Origin: Conus ventricosus
Taxonomy: Eukaryota > Mollusca > Gastropoda > Neogastropoda > Conidae
DNA: 64,000 nucleotides
Direction: 5' to 3'
Assembly (NCBI GenBank): GCA_018398815.1
Contig: CM031610.1
Coordinates: 33,516,615-33,580,614 of the forward strand
The notes beneath the pieces were generated by a model. That model made no database searches and was not told the DNA's origin. It saw only the letters and a program-made list of their open reading frames with translations. Positions 21,362 to 36,300 of this stretch are shown here, in pieces (the stretch's first letter is position 1; each line of letters begins with the position of its first letter). A program made the position numbers and the translations under genes.

Positions 21362-24300
21362 TGAATATTTCAGAACTTTTATAACCAACTGAGAAAAGAT
21401 TTGCTGTGTGAATACATCATGCATCAGGTTTTTCTTCTTTTTTTTTTTTTTTACATGAGAGCAAGTGTTCAGTGTTCATGTTAGAAGAGTTTAGAGAGTT
21501 TTTGCATCGACTTATATTCCCAAAATAACATACACTTTCATCAAGGTACAGAGAAATATGACCTCTCTTGTACATTCAGCTGTCCACTGTTCAGTGTTGA
21601 GTATTTTTTTAAAACTGGTGAAAAAAAATGTTAAGAAAAAAAAAAAGTTTTTGCCCCTCCACTTAGCAGATAAGTTGCCATCATGAAGCAGAATGGTTTT
21701 CTGTAACTTTGTGTGTTCTAATGACGGAAAAAAAATGTCTCTTCCTCACACCTCCAGACCGACTTCATTTTAACAGGTACTTCGAGGGCAGTCGGCAACA
21801 TCCAAAGACTTTCAGAGGTTAAAACGTTCAACTCCCACAGCATAATGACTGTAAGGGCTGTGAACTTTCAGAATTTCACAATGTCAGGGGCACAGCATTG
21901 TGGAAGGCCACGCCCATCCTTCTTCGGCCATCTTGATCTTCCACTGAACGGAGTCATATATCCGTTTAGTGCTGGATGGACAGAAAGTTTTTTTCAAGCC
22001 CTCAAAATCTGATCCACAAGTGATTCAAACTCCCAACTCTCAGCTCAGTAGCTGAGCCACCTTAACCATTTGACTCTGAGCCCTCAAAGAGATTTTGGAA
22101 CAGAGGTGACGATTATTTCCTTCAATAAAGTCACATGTTTTGAAGAGGTTTATTGTGCACAGTTGTATAAGCATGTTTTCAATCAAACTTTATTTATAAG
22201 CCATGAAAAAGACACAGATTTTCTTATGTGTGTGAACTCTTCTCCAAACTGAACCACAAGAATCACTGTTTGACCATACCCAGTATGTACAAACCAAGGT
22301 TTTCCCACATATGCGTCACTATGTGTAGACAAATGGGCAAACATTAACGAAATCCAGTTTTGTTGTTCATTAGTTCTGAGTGCAGTTCCTGTAGGGATGT
22401 CTTGGGGTCATTCAGTGCACACAGTGCCCCTGCCTTCTGGAAGCACCCAGTTAGTAACTTCTTCTTTCTCTCATGCTCTTTGATGCTGCTTTTAAAATTT
22501 TTTATAGTTTATTCTGATTTTACATTCGTCTAGTTTATTTCTGTCTTAATTTTTTTTTTTTTAAACCATTCTCATGTCCGTGTGCTATGAACTCTCTTAC
22601 ACTTATTTCTGATCACAGTTTATGACATACCGACTTTTTTTTATGCAGTCCGGCAATTAGGTAATTGAAACATGTCGATGATTTCCATGATATCAATTCT
22701 GTAGTGGCTGTATGCCCATATGGCTATCTTCTTTCTTTCTTTTAAAAGATTTTTTTTTTGTTACACTAAGTGTTGATCATTATTTTTAACGATTTTTTTT
22801 TTTTTTTAAGCTGAACGTTTGCCTCCTGAAGCTAGACTGCTTGAGAGCAATATGTTTTTACTGTTGTTACTTTGATTGTGGTTGTGTTTATAACACAGTG
22901 CTGGTTCGTTGGGAGCTAGTATATTCTTACTATGCTAACTGCAGTGCTTCCATTTTCATAACGGTGATACTGCTTTTGTCGTTTGGCTGTATTGCATTTC
23001 ACTGACTGTATTGCATCTCACTGTGTTTTGTTTTGGGGGAGGTAAGTGGTCATTTGGTGGGGGGGGGGGGGGGGGGGGGGGGGGCATTTGCCCATGTGTG
23101 TGCATTATTTTGAATATCACTTTGTCTGAGTTGGTTTGTACATAACATCAAACATATTGAATCTCATCTTTATAGTTTGTTCTAGCTAATTGTTTTGGTT
23201 GGTAATTGCTGTTGTTTGAGTGGATCTTCTGTGTGGGTTTTAGCTGTTTTTGTCAGAGAATATTTTGTATTGTTAGGAATGCCTTTCCTTCATCTTGCTT
23301 CAAGTAGTCTCTGTTGAACTGTTGTACATCAGCTTTTCTTTGTTATATGTCAGACAGATATTCATTTTACTCATTGTACAGTGTGTTAGAATTATTTAAT
23401 GTTGTATGAAATCACAAATCATGTAATATTGATTATGTGTTCTACATAGTTGTGCAGACTTGGCACATCAGAGTTGGCAATTCCCTTTTATTTGTTTGAT
23501 TTTTTGTGTGGTAAATTTCTCTTATATTGTTTGATGCGAGAATGCAGATGCTAAGAATAAGATGTATACTGATACACATTACAGTTATGTATTTCCTGTA
23601 TAATCTTAACAAGTTTTGTTGTTAGCACATGTAATGGAAGTCACAGCCTAACACCAACAGCAACCTCTGAAATATGTCAAGGTTCAAAACTATTATAGAA
23701 ATTGTTGGGGGAAAAAAAGAAGAAAAATTTTGTGAGAAACTAACCCACTCCTAGTCAGCATGTGAAAGCTTGTCATGGTACCGTTAGTGAAGCCATGGTC
23801 TCCTTTAACCAGATATCAAAGGTTATCCACCATGAAGTTGTCTTTTTTTTTCGACAATGATTAAAGAAATGGGCTTTCACTGCAGTAATATGATTTGAAG
23901 TTTTCATTTTTAAGAGTTCAGAGTTTAATTTTGGGCACAGTTCCATTTATCCGTTTATAGTTGTGGCGTCTGTTAGTGTGTTCAGCAAATCTTTGTGTGT
24001 GCACCAGCTTGGCGGCGACACTGTACAGAATTGCAAGCATTGTGACACAGAGAGCTGTTCAACTCTTTCCCGTTCCCTGCAGTCATGGTACCACTTCACT
24101 CAAAAACCGTTCCCATTTTTGCAGATATACTGTGCAATATATTCAATATAAATGGACTAGCATTGCTATAGTTTCCTACCTCTGGTTATATAAAGCCACA
24201 TTTTCTCTCACCAGTTTCTATGACATGCTGAATATCACCTGTTGCAAGCACATGTACCTTAAGCATGGTTCCCCATATAGTTCTAACATGACTTTACAGT

Positions 24301-24640
24301 GTCAACAAAATGGCTTGGAAAACACAAGAAACTATGGGAATGATGAATACCTGTTAATCTGTTCCATACAGCATTGATTGTTTTGTGCTCTAGTCAAGAT
24401 AAACTTACCTGTAATCGTAGTGGTTGCTGGACACATCGAATCATGTTCTCTTTTCTACTTGTGTGATCTATGCAGTGACCATGACCTTAAACAGATGGAT
24501 GGAATCGTGCCCATAGGCTTTTACTACAGTAGTATGACTTTGCTTGAACGGAACAGAAATTGCATCATTTCAGCAGACCAGAATGGTCATTGGCATGAGA
24601 GTCAGTATTACTGACATGAAAGTCAATAATAAGAGCAAGT

Positions 24641-24676
<36 letters not shown>

Positions 24677-27600
24677 GTTCGTTGATTCTTTTCTTTCTCC
24701 CCATTAAACTTAAGTTCTAGTTAAAATCAGAGAGGTGGCATCTCTGGCAATCCGAAATGTACAGTATCTTTTGGAAAAAAGAAAAAAAAAGTTTGAACCA
24801 CATATTGTCAAACTAGTCACAAAAATATCAAAAGTGTGTGTTTTTAAATTTTTTTTTAACTGGTTACCCTTACCATTTTCAATCGTTACTTTCTTAAGTA
24901 CAGATGTTAAGGGGAAAAAAACAACATTTGTATATGTACTTGTGTAAAAGAAAATTGTTTTCATGATTTAGAAACTCGCGTCTTCCAGTTTATTGTATAG
25001 TTAACTGAAAGAGGACTGAATAGTTATGATTATATTGTTATTATTTTTATTGTTGTTAATATTTTTTAAAAAAATCTTTTGATTCAGTTCAACAGCCTTG
25101 ATTTTAAGGAAGTCCTGAAGAATGAGGCTTTCTCTCTTTTCTTTTTTTTTAAAGAATAATTTTCCAGTTGCCTTTTAATCACAGAACAGATCATAAAGAA
25201 GCCTTGGACATGCTTTTATATCTGTGATTTGTTCCGTATTAGTATAAGGAGCTGAATTGCTTTGATGTTGTTTTTTCCCAGCTAACAATGTGCTTGTTTT
25301 TGTTTAACTTTTGAGGTATAATGTTATCGAATTTACAGCTATGCACAAAATACCATGGTAGAGTACCAACACTAGCAGCTTGGTGTCTTGGCGAACGAGT
25401 TAATTCTATTTATTTGCTAGTAACAAGAAGCTTGGGAAGCCTCCACAAAAACTAAAGTGAGATGCTGTATTTGCAGGCAGAACTTACAGTAAGAGCCAGA
25501 CTTCGTCTTCCATACACAGGATTATCTCAGGACACTCAAAAAAAAATATTGTATTTCATTTGAATAAGGTTCTTCCAGCATGCAGATATCTATGTGTGGA
25601 ACTAAACTGTTCTCTTTAAGATCTTGTTATAGTACTGTGTTAACCTTTCTTTTTTTTTTAGCTGCATACTATATTTAACTGATAGACACCTTGTGCTGCA
25701 TTTTAGTATCTTTGGAAAATCCAGAAAACATGAAACAATGGAATCCATTTCAAGAAATTTGATTCTTTAGTATGTCAGTAATCACAGCAAAGTGAGCATG
25801 GCCTGTTAGGCATATTATATCATACATTATCATGAAACATGTTTTATTCCAGGAGGAGTCGCACAGTTTTCTTCCTTTGATGAAATCCTTGAAGCTTTAT
25901 GTTGTTCATACATGTTATTGTAAGCTGAAGCCTTATGTTGTTCATACATGTTATTGTGAGCCTTGTGTGTTTTACAGAGCTTATATTTCGTGGAGGTTTT
26001 TTTTTTTTTTTTTTAAAAGGGAGGGTGTATATCATATTTGTTATGCATATAAAGTCAACTCTTAAGTCATTAACAACAGAGTCAATATTCTCTTGGTGAA
26101 TGTGCTTTTTTTCCAGAAATGAATACGTTTGGAAAATAGCCAAAACCGGATTTTTTTTTTTTTTTTTCTGTATTGGAGTGGGTTTTTGTACAGGCTTATT
26201 ATTAAAAGGACAACACTTCCTTTTGCTTTGGTTTTTTTTTTTTAACATAATCACATGCTGCACACCTAAAAAACCCATGCTTAGGTCACCATGATACGAA
26301 AATGCAGTTGTGAATTTGTCAACAAGAAGAGGTTGGACTTCACATTTGAAGTTGAAAAGATGCACGGATAGACAATATAACGTTGTTCTATTCTGATCGG
26401 AAGAGAGTTCATCAGGGTATCTAGCACCATGTGCAAACTCTGTCCTGCAGGACAGCAAATCAGTATTGAATTTTCTTGGGCTTCTGCTATTCCCAAACTT
26501 CAGCGGGCATTATCAGAACTTAGTGTAGGCATCAGTGTGCGATATCCACTGAGTCTGTTCATGAATACAGTTTAATTGCTTCTACATTGTGTATTGAAGA
26601 AAGAAGAAAGGTATCGTCATATGGCAGTTATGTCAAACTCGGTCAGCATGGCAAGAGTGTTGCTGGAGATAGTGCATCAAATTAGCAGTGTATTCTTTAT
26701 TGAATTGGCACTAAGTAGGTAGCCAGCAAAATGAAATAGGTGCAGAGCAGTGCAAAAATGCAAAGACACCAGGCAATCAGTCATTGAATGATAATGATGG
26801 TTGATAGCTATCTAATGTTTTACATATATTATATCTGTACTTAAAGGACAGGGTTGTGGGGATTATATTTTATGTTAAATGTAAAGTTTCTTTCATAAAA
26901 TATGATTTTATACAAACTATGCAGATGCAAATTATGTGAATGCAATCATGCAAGAGAAATTACAATGATATAGTGATGAACCTGGGCATATACAATGTGT
27001 TTTTTTCTGATGAATTTGCACAGCGTTACCAGGTTTCTTATAACTTTGTAATTTCGGTGCTATTTGTGTTGTAGGCAGTGGCGATTTAACATGTATGCAA
27101 TAACTGGTTCTGTGGTTTAATAAATTATTTACATCGAGATTACCTTTTGGTTCTTTGTGTGACAAATGACTTGATTAAGTGCGTGAAAGTGAAATACGAT
27201 TTAAACTTGGCATTGCTTTTGGTTACAGCCTCAATGGTGCAGTCTTGAAAGACCTGTAGATGTCCCAGAGACTTTGTCTTTAAAGAGTATGGGTCTTTTG
27301 TGCACATCCATGATCCGAACAATGCGTGTGGACATATATATATATATATTACATATATACATGTGTGTGTGTGTGTAGCTTTATCATATATCTATGACTT
27401 TGTACATTTTGCTATTGGATGTAAACCCTGGTTCTGTATGCATGTCTACATGTGTAAGGTGAACAGTTACCACAGGCAGTGTCACTACTACTTTGAAGTT
27501 GTATGCATCTAACTGTGTCACAGTGAAATGGGTATAGTCAACAAACTAGAAACATACTAAAACAAGTTTATAAAAACTACTTCCTGCATTCAGAGAACAG

Positions 27601-28721
27601 TCTGGCAAAGATCTCATGAAAAAAAGAATAATAATGAGAGGAATGTAGGTCAGAGGGAGAAGACAAAGGACAGGGGTAGAGAAAGAAGAAAACAAGTGAG
27701 AGTACTAACTTTTTCTCATACAACTTGAGTGGACTGTTGAACTCTCTATAGCAGAGAGAACTACTTGCTGTGTACATGCCTTGGCTTTTGTGGACGTTCA
27801 TCTCCTAGGCATGAATCTGCAGAATCAGTCATTGTGATTGTCCACCCATAGTTCCTTCAAAAATATTTGGTTTAAAAGTCATAAATGATCAGCAGGTCCG
27901 AGATGTCCACACAAAACGCGTATAAACACACTTTTTTTTTTTATAGAAAAGATTTATTAAGAAGGCAAAAAGACATCTGTGAAAGTGATAGTAGGAGTAT
28001 TTTACTGTTAAGGAAGATTAACATTAGGATGTACAACAACCAACTTGAGCACAAAATGCATTTGTTAAAAAAAGAACACTTGTAAGAAGTAAACGATATG
28101 TGTTCTGATACATGACATCAATTCATAGCAATGTTGCCTAACTTCCCTGAAGGCAAACTTAGGTTTTTTAGCATGAGCCATTTTTAAATGAAAGGTTAAA
28201 AAAAATACAGAGAAGACAAGAGTAAAATATAAAAACTATTAAGTGGATAGCTGTAATATTTCCAAATATAATACTAGAACTAGATGCAAATGGAGATGAA
28301 AAAAGGATTGGACTAAGATTAGGGAAAGCAGGGTAAGTGAGATAAGGAACAAAAATTGGAATTTTGTTGGGAAAAAGGGTGGGTAAAATGTGACTATAAT
28401 CAGTACAAAGCATGTTTTGATTCCAACACTAATTCCTGGAAAACCCTCTATTATTACAACAAAATCTTTGTGATCTTTCAACTAAATCCTTCTTTCATTT
28501 TACCTTTTTTTTTCTTAAGAACTAGAGACCACTAAACACAATACAACGAAGAAATGGATACACAAAAGAACACAGGACAGTAACAAGAACTATGAATGTA
28601 CCCACAGTAAAACTGAACTGATACAATTCATGTGGTTTAGAGCCTTGCTGACAATAGGGGACCAAATCCACAAAAGGAACTGTTAATTGTGATGAACAGG
28701 GAAGTTAACTTGGGGTGGGGG
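21362..28721. other. Long gene-free stretch: 3' region and intergenic DNA
   Basis: AT-rich DNA with many short T-runs. It may include a long 3' UTR of the TPM-domain gene and the 3' region of the convergent MGST3 gene. Open frames here (for example 23961-24377, 25844-26458 on the minus strand) have no family resemblance and low-complexity ends. There is a G-run at 23057-23085, a GT tract at 24640-24672 and a 35-bp duplication at about 25887-25960. Confidence 0.45.
23057..23085. repeat. Poly-G run
   Basis: A run of about 27 consecutive G with the potential to form a G-quadruplex. Its length is uncertain because such runs are poorly sequenced. Confidence 0.8.
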
Positions 28722-29185
28722 AAGGGGAATGGCTCGGGTGAGAGAGTGCCGGACTTATGATTTTGGTGATCCTGAGGTCACAGATTTGAATCTCTGCCTG
28801 ACAGTTTCAGTGTAGAGGAATTTTTCGCTCAAAATGAACATTGGTTCTGACTCCATTTCCCAAAAAAAATCCTTCGAATGAGACTTTAATTTGAGGTGCT
28901 GTGTAGCAATGCACACATAACATCTTGTGCACAAGTGAGATCACCAACTTTCAGAGGACAGTTTGGCCAGATAACACATGTTCATACAGCATACACATCC
29001 TCTGTGAAAAACCCAGGGAATAACTGAAAAAACTGAATGACACAGGAAATGAATGATTAGCACCAGTAGGCAGCCATTCAGTCGACTCTACCCAGGTATG
29101 CAGCTTGTTTTGTAAAAGACATGGGTTGTAGAGTGCCTGGACCTTGGTCTCTTACTGGGGGTAGGCCTTATATGCAAGTACTCTT
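28722..29185 (+). mobile_element. tRNA-derived SINE, family 1, copy 2 (diverged)
   Basis: Collinear with the SINE at 9480: 'ccggactta.gattttggtgatcctg', 'gaacattggttctgactccatttccc', 'cataacatcttg.gcaca', and the tail 'gagtgcctggaccttggtctctta...taggccttatatgcaagta'. The B-box region has decayed (gatttgaatctc). It is older than copy 1. Confidence 0.8.
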
Positions 29186-29667
29186 AATGATAAATGAATA
29201 CAATGGTGATAAATCATTCAAAAGAAACTGGTAACCTACGGTGGGTAAATGGGCAGAAATACAACAGTCAATAGGATGAAGGCTAAAGAAAAATCTGTCA
29301 CAACACTAAAGCAAAGTTGATGGGATTTCATCATCAAAATGACAGACTGAAAATGGAGGGATCAGCTGCAATACTGATGTAACACACATGAATCTGCCAA
29401 CTCTATGGGCACTGACGAGAATGAATTGTCATGTACATTTACGACAGTGAATTTTTAATGCTGGTTTCTTAACAATGTAGCTTCTGGGAAAATTTTCTTC
29501 ATTATACCCCAGTTATCTACTTCAGTTATGAGACAATCACAAGTGAACAAGACCACATTCATTCCAAACTCTGATTACAGGATGATCAAGCAACAACTGC
29601 ATTCTAACAGTGAACTCTGATTAACAATATGTACTGCAGACAAATTACTCCGTCCTCCGACAGTCGT

Positions 29668-29768
29668 TTAAATCCATTCCAGGAGACTGAGGGCAAAGAG
29701 GATGGTGTTGATGATGAGACCGATGTACCCAATGTAGCCAAACACTCCACGGTTGCGCTTGCTCGGAT
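29668..29768 (-). CDS. MGST3: MGST3 exon 5 (residues 109-141 and stop)
   Basis: Acceptor 'ttgactgtacag' is followed by [18 protein letters not shown] and a last hydrophobic helix ending SLLEWI, then TAA at 29670-29668. Confidence 0.92.
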
Positions 29769-30276
29769 CTGTACAGTCAAACAAGGTGACAAATCAAAGT
29801 ATGCACTAAAAGTCTTTTTCGATTCTGATTTTTCAGTTTCACTATGAAGGCACTGTGTCAAATATACTACACTATGAGGTCAAAGGACACAACGGGATGA
29901 AAATAAACGGTAGGAAAACAAGAGAGAACTGTTCATGTTGGATCAGAACGAGCACCTTTGGCCACCACAAATGACTCCACAGCAATGAAATGTCTCCTCT
30001 GCTTGGTTGCCTATGATGCTGCACTGACTTCTCCCTGCGCAGTGCTCAAGCTGTGACAGGATGAGCAGGGTGTAGTTTAACATGGGAGAGGCAGGAAGAG
30101 CAGCATGGGAGAAACCTGCACCCTCCAGTAACATAACATTTAGGTATAAATGGGAAACGTATGCAGTATAGTGAGCCTGAAATGGCAGGTGTTTAGAGAC
30201 GGGGTGGGTGGGTTGGTGGGTGGGAGGGGTAGGGGGAGTTTGGAGTGTAGTGGAAGGGAGGGTGCATGCGTGTGCC

Positions 30277-30307
<31 letters not shown>

Positions 30308-33300
30308 ATTTGTGTGTGTGTGTGTGTGCACACATTTGTGTGTGTGTGTGCGCGTGTTTGTGTGTGTGCGTGTGTGTGTGTGTTTTTTTGCTAAAAATAA
30401 CATGCTCATTTCCTTTGCAATTACAAACGCAAACAGAATCTTGGCAACACTGTCGGAAAAATATGTAAACACTATTCATGACAGACATATTCATAACATT
30501 AACAGATGTGTGTAAAGTACATACTTCGTACACACACACACACTAATACACAATACAAATGCAAATATATACACACACAGGCCTGCATACACACATTCAT
30601 GAATGCAAGCACACACTACGTACGGTATTAGAAAGCGACAGAGAGAGAGGTCCTTTAATCAGAATTTTACCAGTAGCACTGACAAGAGTTACCATGTTCT
30701 ACTCTACACAGGATTTTCTGTCCACCTCCCTCCCACCAGCTCAAGTGTTCAAACACTGAAACACCTGAGTCTTATCCAGAACTCTGTTGTACGTCTGCAA
30801 CACATTGCACAATCAACATTCTGTTCCTGTTTACAGTGTATTCAAGCTGGTGAAGGTGTCAGGTGCAGCAAACAGAAAATTTATGATCCAACGAGTACTA
30901 ACAGATGTAACTGTATGTCTCCAAGTGAATCAATTCATGGTCACGCTTTTTAGAAATAAAGTCTTGTGCAGTGTGCTATTGTTTTTTTTCTTTTTTCGTG
31001 TGTTGCATCTTTGAACTGCTGGTGACTGGGACTGGTCACATGTGATACGCCATTTTTTCTACCATGTGCACAAACTAAAGTGGAGTCGGTCAGGCACAGT
31101 GCAAGCACATGGGAATCTCCATGCTCTGAGTCTTCCAAATAATGCCACTCTTTTGAATGCTTCATGCAAAAATGTTGCGAAGGCAGCAGCCTGTTTACCC
31201 TCTTAGGATCTCATTCACTGGATCGCTTTTGTGTCAACATTCTGGCGCACAGAGACAGAAGCAGAACAGGAAACCAGCACGCATGCACACACATCAAAGT
31301 CATCTCCCTTAGCTTCCCTTCCCTTCCAATTGTCACTGACAAGTTTCCTATGCAGTGCTTTTTCATTCCTTTTTTTTTTTTCCTCACTCAGCAAGTGCCA
31401 TTGTAGCACTGCAGGTTAGCACTTTTTTCAGTTAAAAACTATGTCAATTCTGCAGAGGTAAACAGGTCTGAAGACCATCCCACAGGGTAAGGTAAACAGT
31501 GGACAGACCAGTCTTTATTAAATGGACAGCATGAAGGACTGGACTGAGTACTGTACAACATCTCTAGCTCTACCCTGTCATGCATGATCGAGGACAATGA
31601 TCTGCAAATCCATGGTTGCCTAAAGGATTTGTTACGCCCCCCTAAACTTTAAAAAAACATAATATTAAGGGACATTAAATGAATCAGCATGACTACTAAT
31701 ATTAAATCTTCAGGAAGACAGATGAAGAGGGGACAGACAAACAAATATAACTACAAATCTTAAATGTTAAAGAAGACAGATGAAGAGGACACAGACAGAC
31801 GAAAGTACAGACAGCTCAGAGCAGAATTAATTACAATAATTGTCCAGCAGATATTCCCCTTCCCTACATCCTTGGTTTCCCTTTCCCCTCAGCCCTCTAA
31901 TTATCTCCCCCTCGCATCCTTCCCACCCATTCCCCCTCTCAAACACAAAAAAATTAAAGCAAAAGAAATCAATAAAAAGCAAATTTGCTGGAAAACAGTA
32001 TCAGGATAAAATTACTGTCCACTGTCTAGTCTGATTGGGGAGCAGAAAACTGTTTTCAACAACAAGTTCAATGAGGGCAATGGCTCATTTCTTCCTCACT
32101 GATTTGACACTTCCAAGCTCTGAGAGTGCTCACCCCTAAAGAGGGACAGGACAATAAATCTTTTAGACTTTCAAGAAATATCAATATACAGTGAGATTAA
32201 TCAAATGGTTTAAATGGGGAATTTCATTTTCGTAATGGTGCCAACAATGTGTTCAGCATAATCTTACCTCCAGTGTAGTATCCAGCATAATCTTACCTCC
32301 AGTGTAGTATCCGAAGGCATACACCACACGGCTGGCAAGGTAGGTAACCCCAAACACAGCACTCAGCCGCTGAAACACATAGAACTCTCTGTGGCTTGGC
32401 ATTTGAGCGTTCAGCATATACAAAAATGTAACACTGAAAATTCCAGGATTTCTGAAAGGTCCGTGATTATAGAAATGGCACAAAAACTGGCAACAGACAA
32501 TAATTTCTTTCTAATCTATCCAGACTTGAAATTCGTTCCTACGATCTCTGGAAACCATAATGAGTAAATGATGTTGTGCAGCTTGCAGGTAACTTGCTGT
32601 TTGATCCATCTTACACACTGCTACCTTTTGAAGGATGAGGAGACTCTTTTGTGAACGCTTTATGATAAAAACTTTTGGCAGTAACAATGAAAACCTTGGC
32701 AGTAACAATGAAAGCTGCATCCCATGAAGATAAACAGAACACACCAGCTTTCTGTTGGGTGGCTAAATAAAACACTCACCGGAAACTTGAGTCCTGCCAT
32801 CAGCAGAAACACCAAAAACATGGGTATGTTCTCCAGTCTGAAAAAACAAAATCAGTGGTTCTTAGAATAATTCAGCTACAGCACTCTCTTTGTACAGACA
32901 CAAAGCATTAACCACAAAACAGATAACACACTCATGAAGATAAATTATATGTTCATATGCACTTGTAGACAGGAATAAACTCTAATGTAATTTGTGCTGT
33001 ATACACAGAACATATGTATGTATATGCATTTATCGAACACAAAAAGGACATGAGTAGAGAGTGGGGGAGAGAAAAATAAAATTATCATTCTGTATGCATT
33101 ATGTGACAAAAACAAAATAAAAAAGCACGTAAATCAAGTAAATTATACCTTTTCTTTTAATGCACAAAACAATCCCTGACAATCTGAGTAGTAAGGTTGG
33201 TTTGTTTTCCTTACTTTTTTTTCAAATGTTGTAGTTGTTTAATGGCTACACTTTTTTTTATTGTTGTCATTGCAAGCTTGAGTTTGTTGCTGTTTTCTGT

Positions 33301-36300
33301 GGGTGGAGAAAACAATTTGTAGATAGCTGACTCCTTGTTTAGTGCCAGTAACGCGTTACGTTTTTTTTTCAAAAGCACTCATACAATTTATTCTGTTACT
33401 TGTGTACATAATTTGTATCTAGACATAGAATGGAATGGCAAATAATATACAAAAACCAAAACTGATGAGTTCTTGAAATGCTGGGCAAAAATGTATATGA
33501 TAGTATACATTGTAATTTTTCATTGTTTTTAAATATCATGATGTACCTGGCTTAGCTGTGAAAATTTTGAACAGAAGAGTGTTCACACAAATACACACGC
33601 ATGTTCAAGCACTGCTGCAAAGTCATCTACCCCCTCACACTGATTCTGCTATTGATTGAATATTTACTCACAAAAAAAGGTTTCAGTAAATTGTGTAATA
33701 AAATCTTCAAATGCCGCACAATGACAGGTTACCTTTATCTTTACAGTTACTTTTCTGTTTTCATTCTGTGAATATAGGACAATTGTCACCTTAACTTTCG
33801 AAAGCATACACGCTAGCGGTACATCAAATGAGTGCACACAAGTCCATGTAAGTACCAATGCACTAATGACCTGCATAAAGTATGTGACCCACTGTCTGGT
33901 TTGAGAGATATGTGACCTCTTGTGTGTGAGGTTGCTACCCCAACCCACCTCCTCCCATTTCATCCCGTCCAGCCATCCATCCTCTCCCCTCCTCATAAAA
34001 TCAGATATACGAACCAAGCAAAGTAACTCACGTGTTCTGATGAGCACGCTGAACGCAGTTGAACTCATGAGAGGTTTCACTGTACAGCTTGGGATACTGA
34101 AATTAGTAAAAACAGTTTAGAAAAACAGAACTCCACACTCAGTTAGGGATACTGAAATTACTCAAACAAATCAAAAAACAAAACACAACAAACACAGAAA
34201 CAATGCAATTACTTCAATTATGTACTCGAGTTCAGGTTGCGCTGGTGACCTACTCGTTTTTGAGTGAACCAGTATTTTAGGAGGAAGAGAAGGAGGTCAA
34301 CCCTGAAAGTCCATAGAATTTAATGCCTCTGCAGAGGTTCATGTAACTGTTTACAACCCTTGCTTTACGTTACATGTATGTAAAGTTCCATCATTCCTGT
34401 CTGGGGAGATTTGCATTAAATTAATACTCTTAGGCATACAAGGCCTTTACTCCCCCTTGGGGTGTGGCGAACTTGCATTGTTCACTGTAACATACCCCTA
34501 GTCATATGGAACATTCACACAGTTGCAGTAAGTAAGAGGAGGGCAAGCTGTACACATGGAAGCTTCCCTGGCAAAAATAAGGGAAGTTCCAAGCCTGCCC
34601 ATTGTACCCATTCCATTCATACTGTGAACTGGCCAATCAGACATGAGGGGCCATATACCCATTCCATTCATACTGTTAACTGTCCAATCAGACATGAGGG
34701 GCCATATACCCATTCCATTCATACTGTGAACTGTCCAATCAGACATGAGGGGCCATATACCCATTCCAATCATACTGTGAACTGTCCAATCAGACATGAG
34801 GGGCCATATACCCATTCCATTCATACTGTTAACTGTCCAATCAGACATGAGGGGCCATATACCCATTCCATTCATACTGTGAACTGTCCAATCAGACATG
34901 AGGGGTCATATACCCATTCGATTCATACTGTGAACTGTCCAATCAGACATGAGGGGCCATATCAGGTCTGCCACTTTGTTGCAAACAATACCCCACAGCC
35001 TGAACAAACGCATGCAATCTCCAAAAACAGCAGAAGAAATACATGTTTCATATTTCATTTGCAACTGTCCCTTTTATTTTTGATCTTGATCAGTCTCACA
35101 CCGAACTGACAGGCAAACTGAAACAAATATCGGTAACCCGAATATTGCTGATAATTTTAAAAAATGGCATGAAAGATCATGTGAGGCGGGTGGACACTCA
35201 ATTTTAATAGTAAGTTATGAAAAAGAAAAATGAAAAACAACTGCTCCCATGGTGCAACAATGACATTCACGTTACTCAAAAACACTACTATTGGTGGTAC
35301 TTGTTCACCAACCAAGACGACAAGAGACACACACAAACAAGAAAACTTATTTTTTAAAAAGAAGAAAAGATTAAATTTTGTCATATATACCTGAGTTGCT
35401 GTACAGCTACTACCAGAAGATAAACCACAATATTCTCAGTCATGATTAACTGCTGCACTGATATGGCTCTTTGCTGGGCAGCTTTGAACAATCATACATA
35501 TACGCCAAATGTTAATGTTCCATTGCACACACTAAATATAGTACACACAAGCTCTCCTGACCATTTTCCCTGCACTTCCTTTTCTTTTCAAGCTGTGCAT
35601 AGGCACAGTGAACAGTTTTTGATCTTTTTGTTTGTGTTTTCATTGCAACTCGATGCATGTATGCCTATGCTGGAGGAGGCGCAGGGGTGGAGGCGGGGAG
35701 GGGGTAGGATGGTCAAGCACCTGATTATGAAATGGGATTACATCAGACCGTATCAAAACATACAAACAAACAAAAAATCTACAAACTTACAGTGAGACTT
35801 CAATTGAAGCTCTCAAGTAGTTCCACACCAGAGGAACACTTTTTTTCTGCCTTCTGTTTCCCTGTCTTGTAAAGCTCTGCTATGCGTTAAAATAAACCTT
35901 TCTTGTCCCCCTTCAACTCTGTAGTGTCTCAGATTGAAAGTGAACATATCATTTGAATTATTCCCCTTGATTTAATGCAGAACTCTGGGAAGTAGTGCTG
36001 CGAATCAAGAAGACTCAACTCTACTGAAAGTGATGACAGCTGTTCAAACAGGAAGATGGTATGATGCAGATCTGTCAAACTTTGCTCATTTCAAACATGA
36101 ACTCTCACTCAGTGAATGATGGTGTGGTTCTCTGTCACCATAGGCTGGTTGTGCCAAGCAGACTTCAGAAGAAAGTGATTGACATTGCTCATCAAGCACA
36201 CCAAGGTATTGTTAAAACCAAGCAACTGATCAGAGAAAAGGTGTGGTTTCCAGGTATTAACAAACAGGTCGAAGAAACAGGGAAATCCTGCATCCCATGC

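Noticed and set aside
23961..24614. Two adjoining open frames suggesting a gene downstream of the TPM-domain gene
   Set aside because: No splice or start support and no family. Composition equals the surrounding AT-rich sequence.
25370..25410. Right end of the piggyBac-like element ('ggcgaacgagttaa')
   Set aside because: Only a short partial match to the inverted left end, 12 kb away and beyond the gene's last exon.
25844..26458. 204-residue minus-strand frame
   Set aside because: It is held open by poly-lysine (T-run) stretches and shows no domain. Ordinary AT-rich noise.
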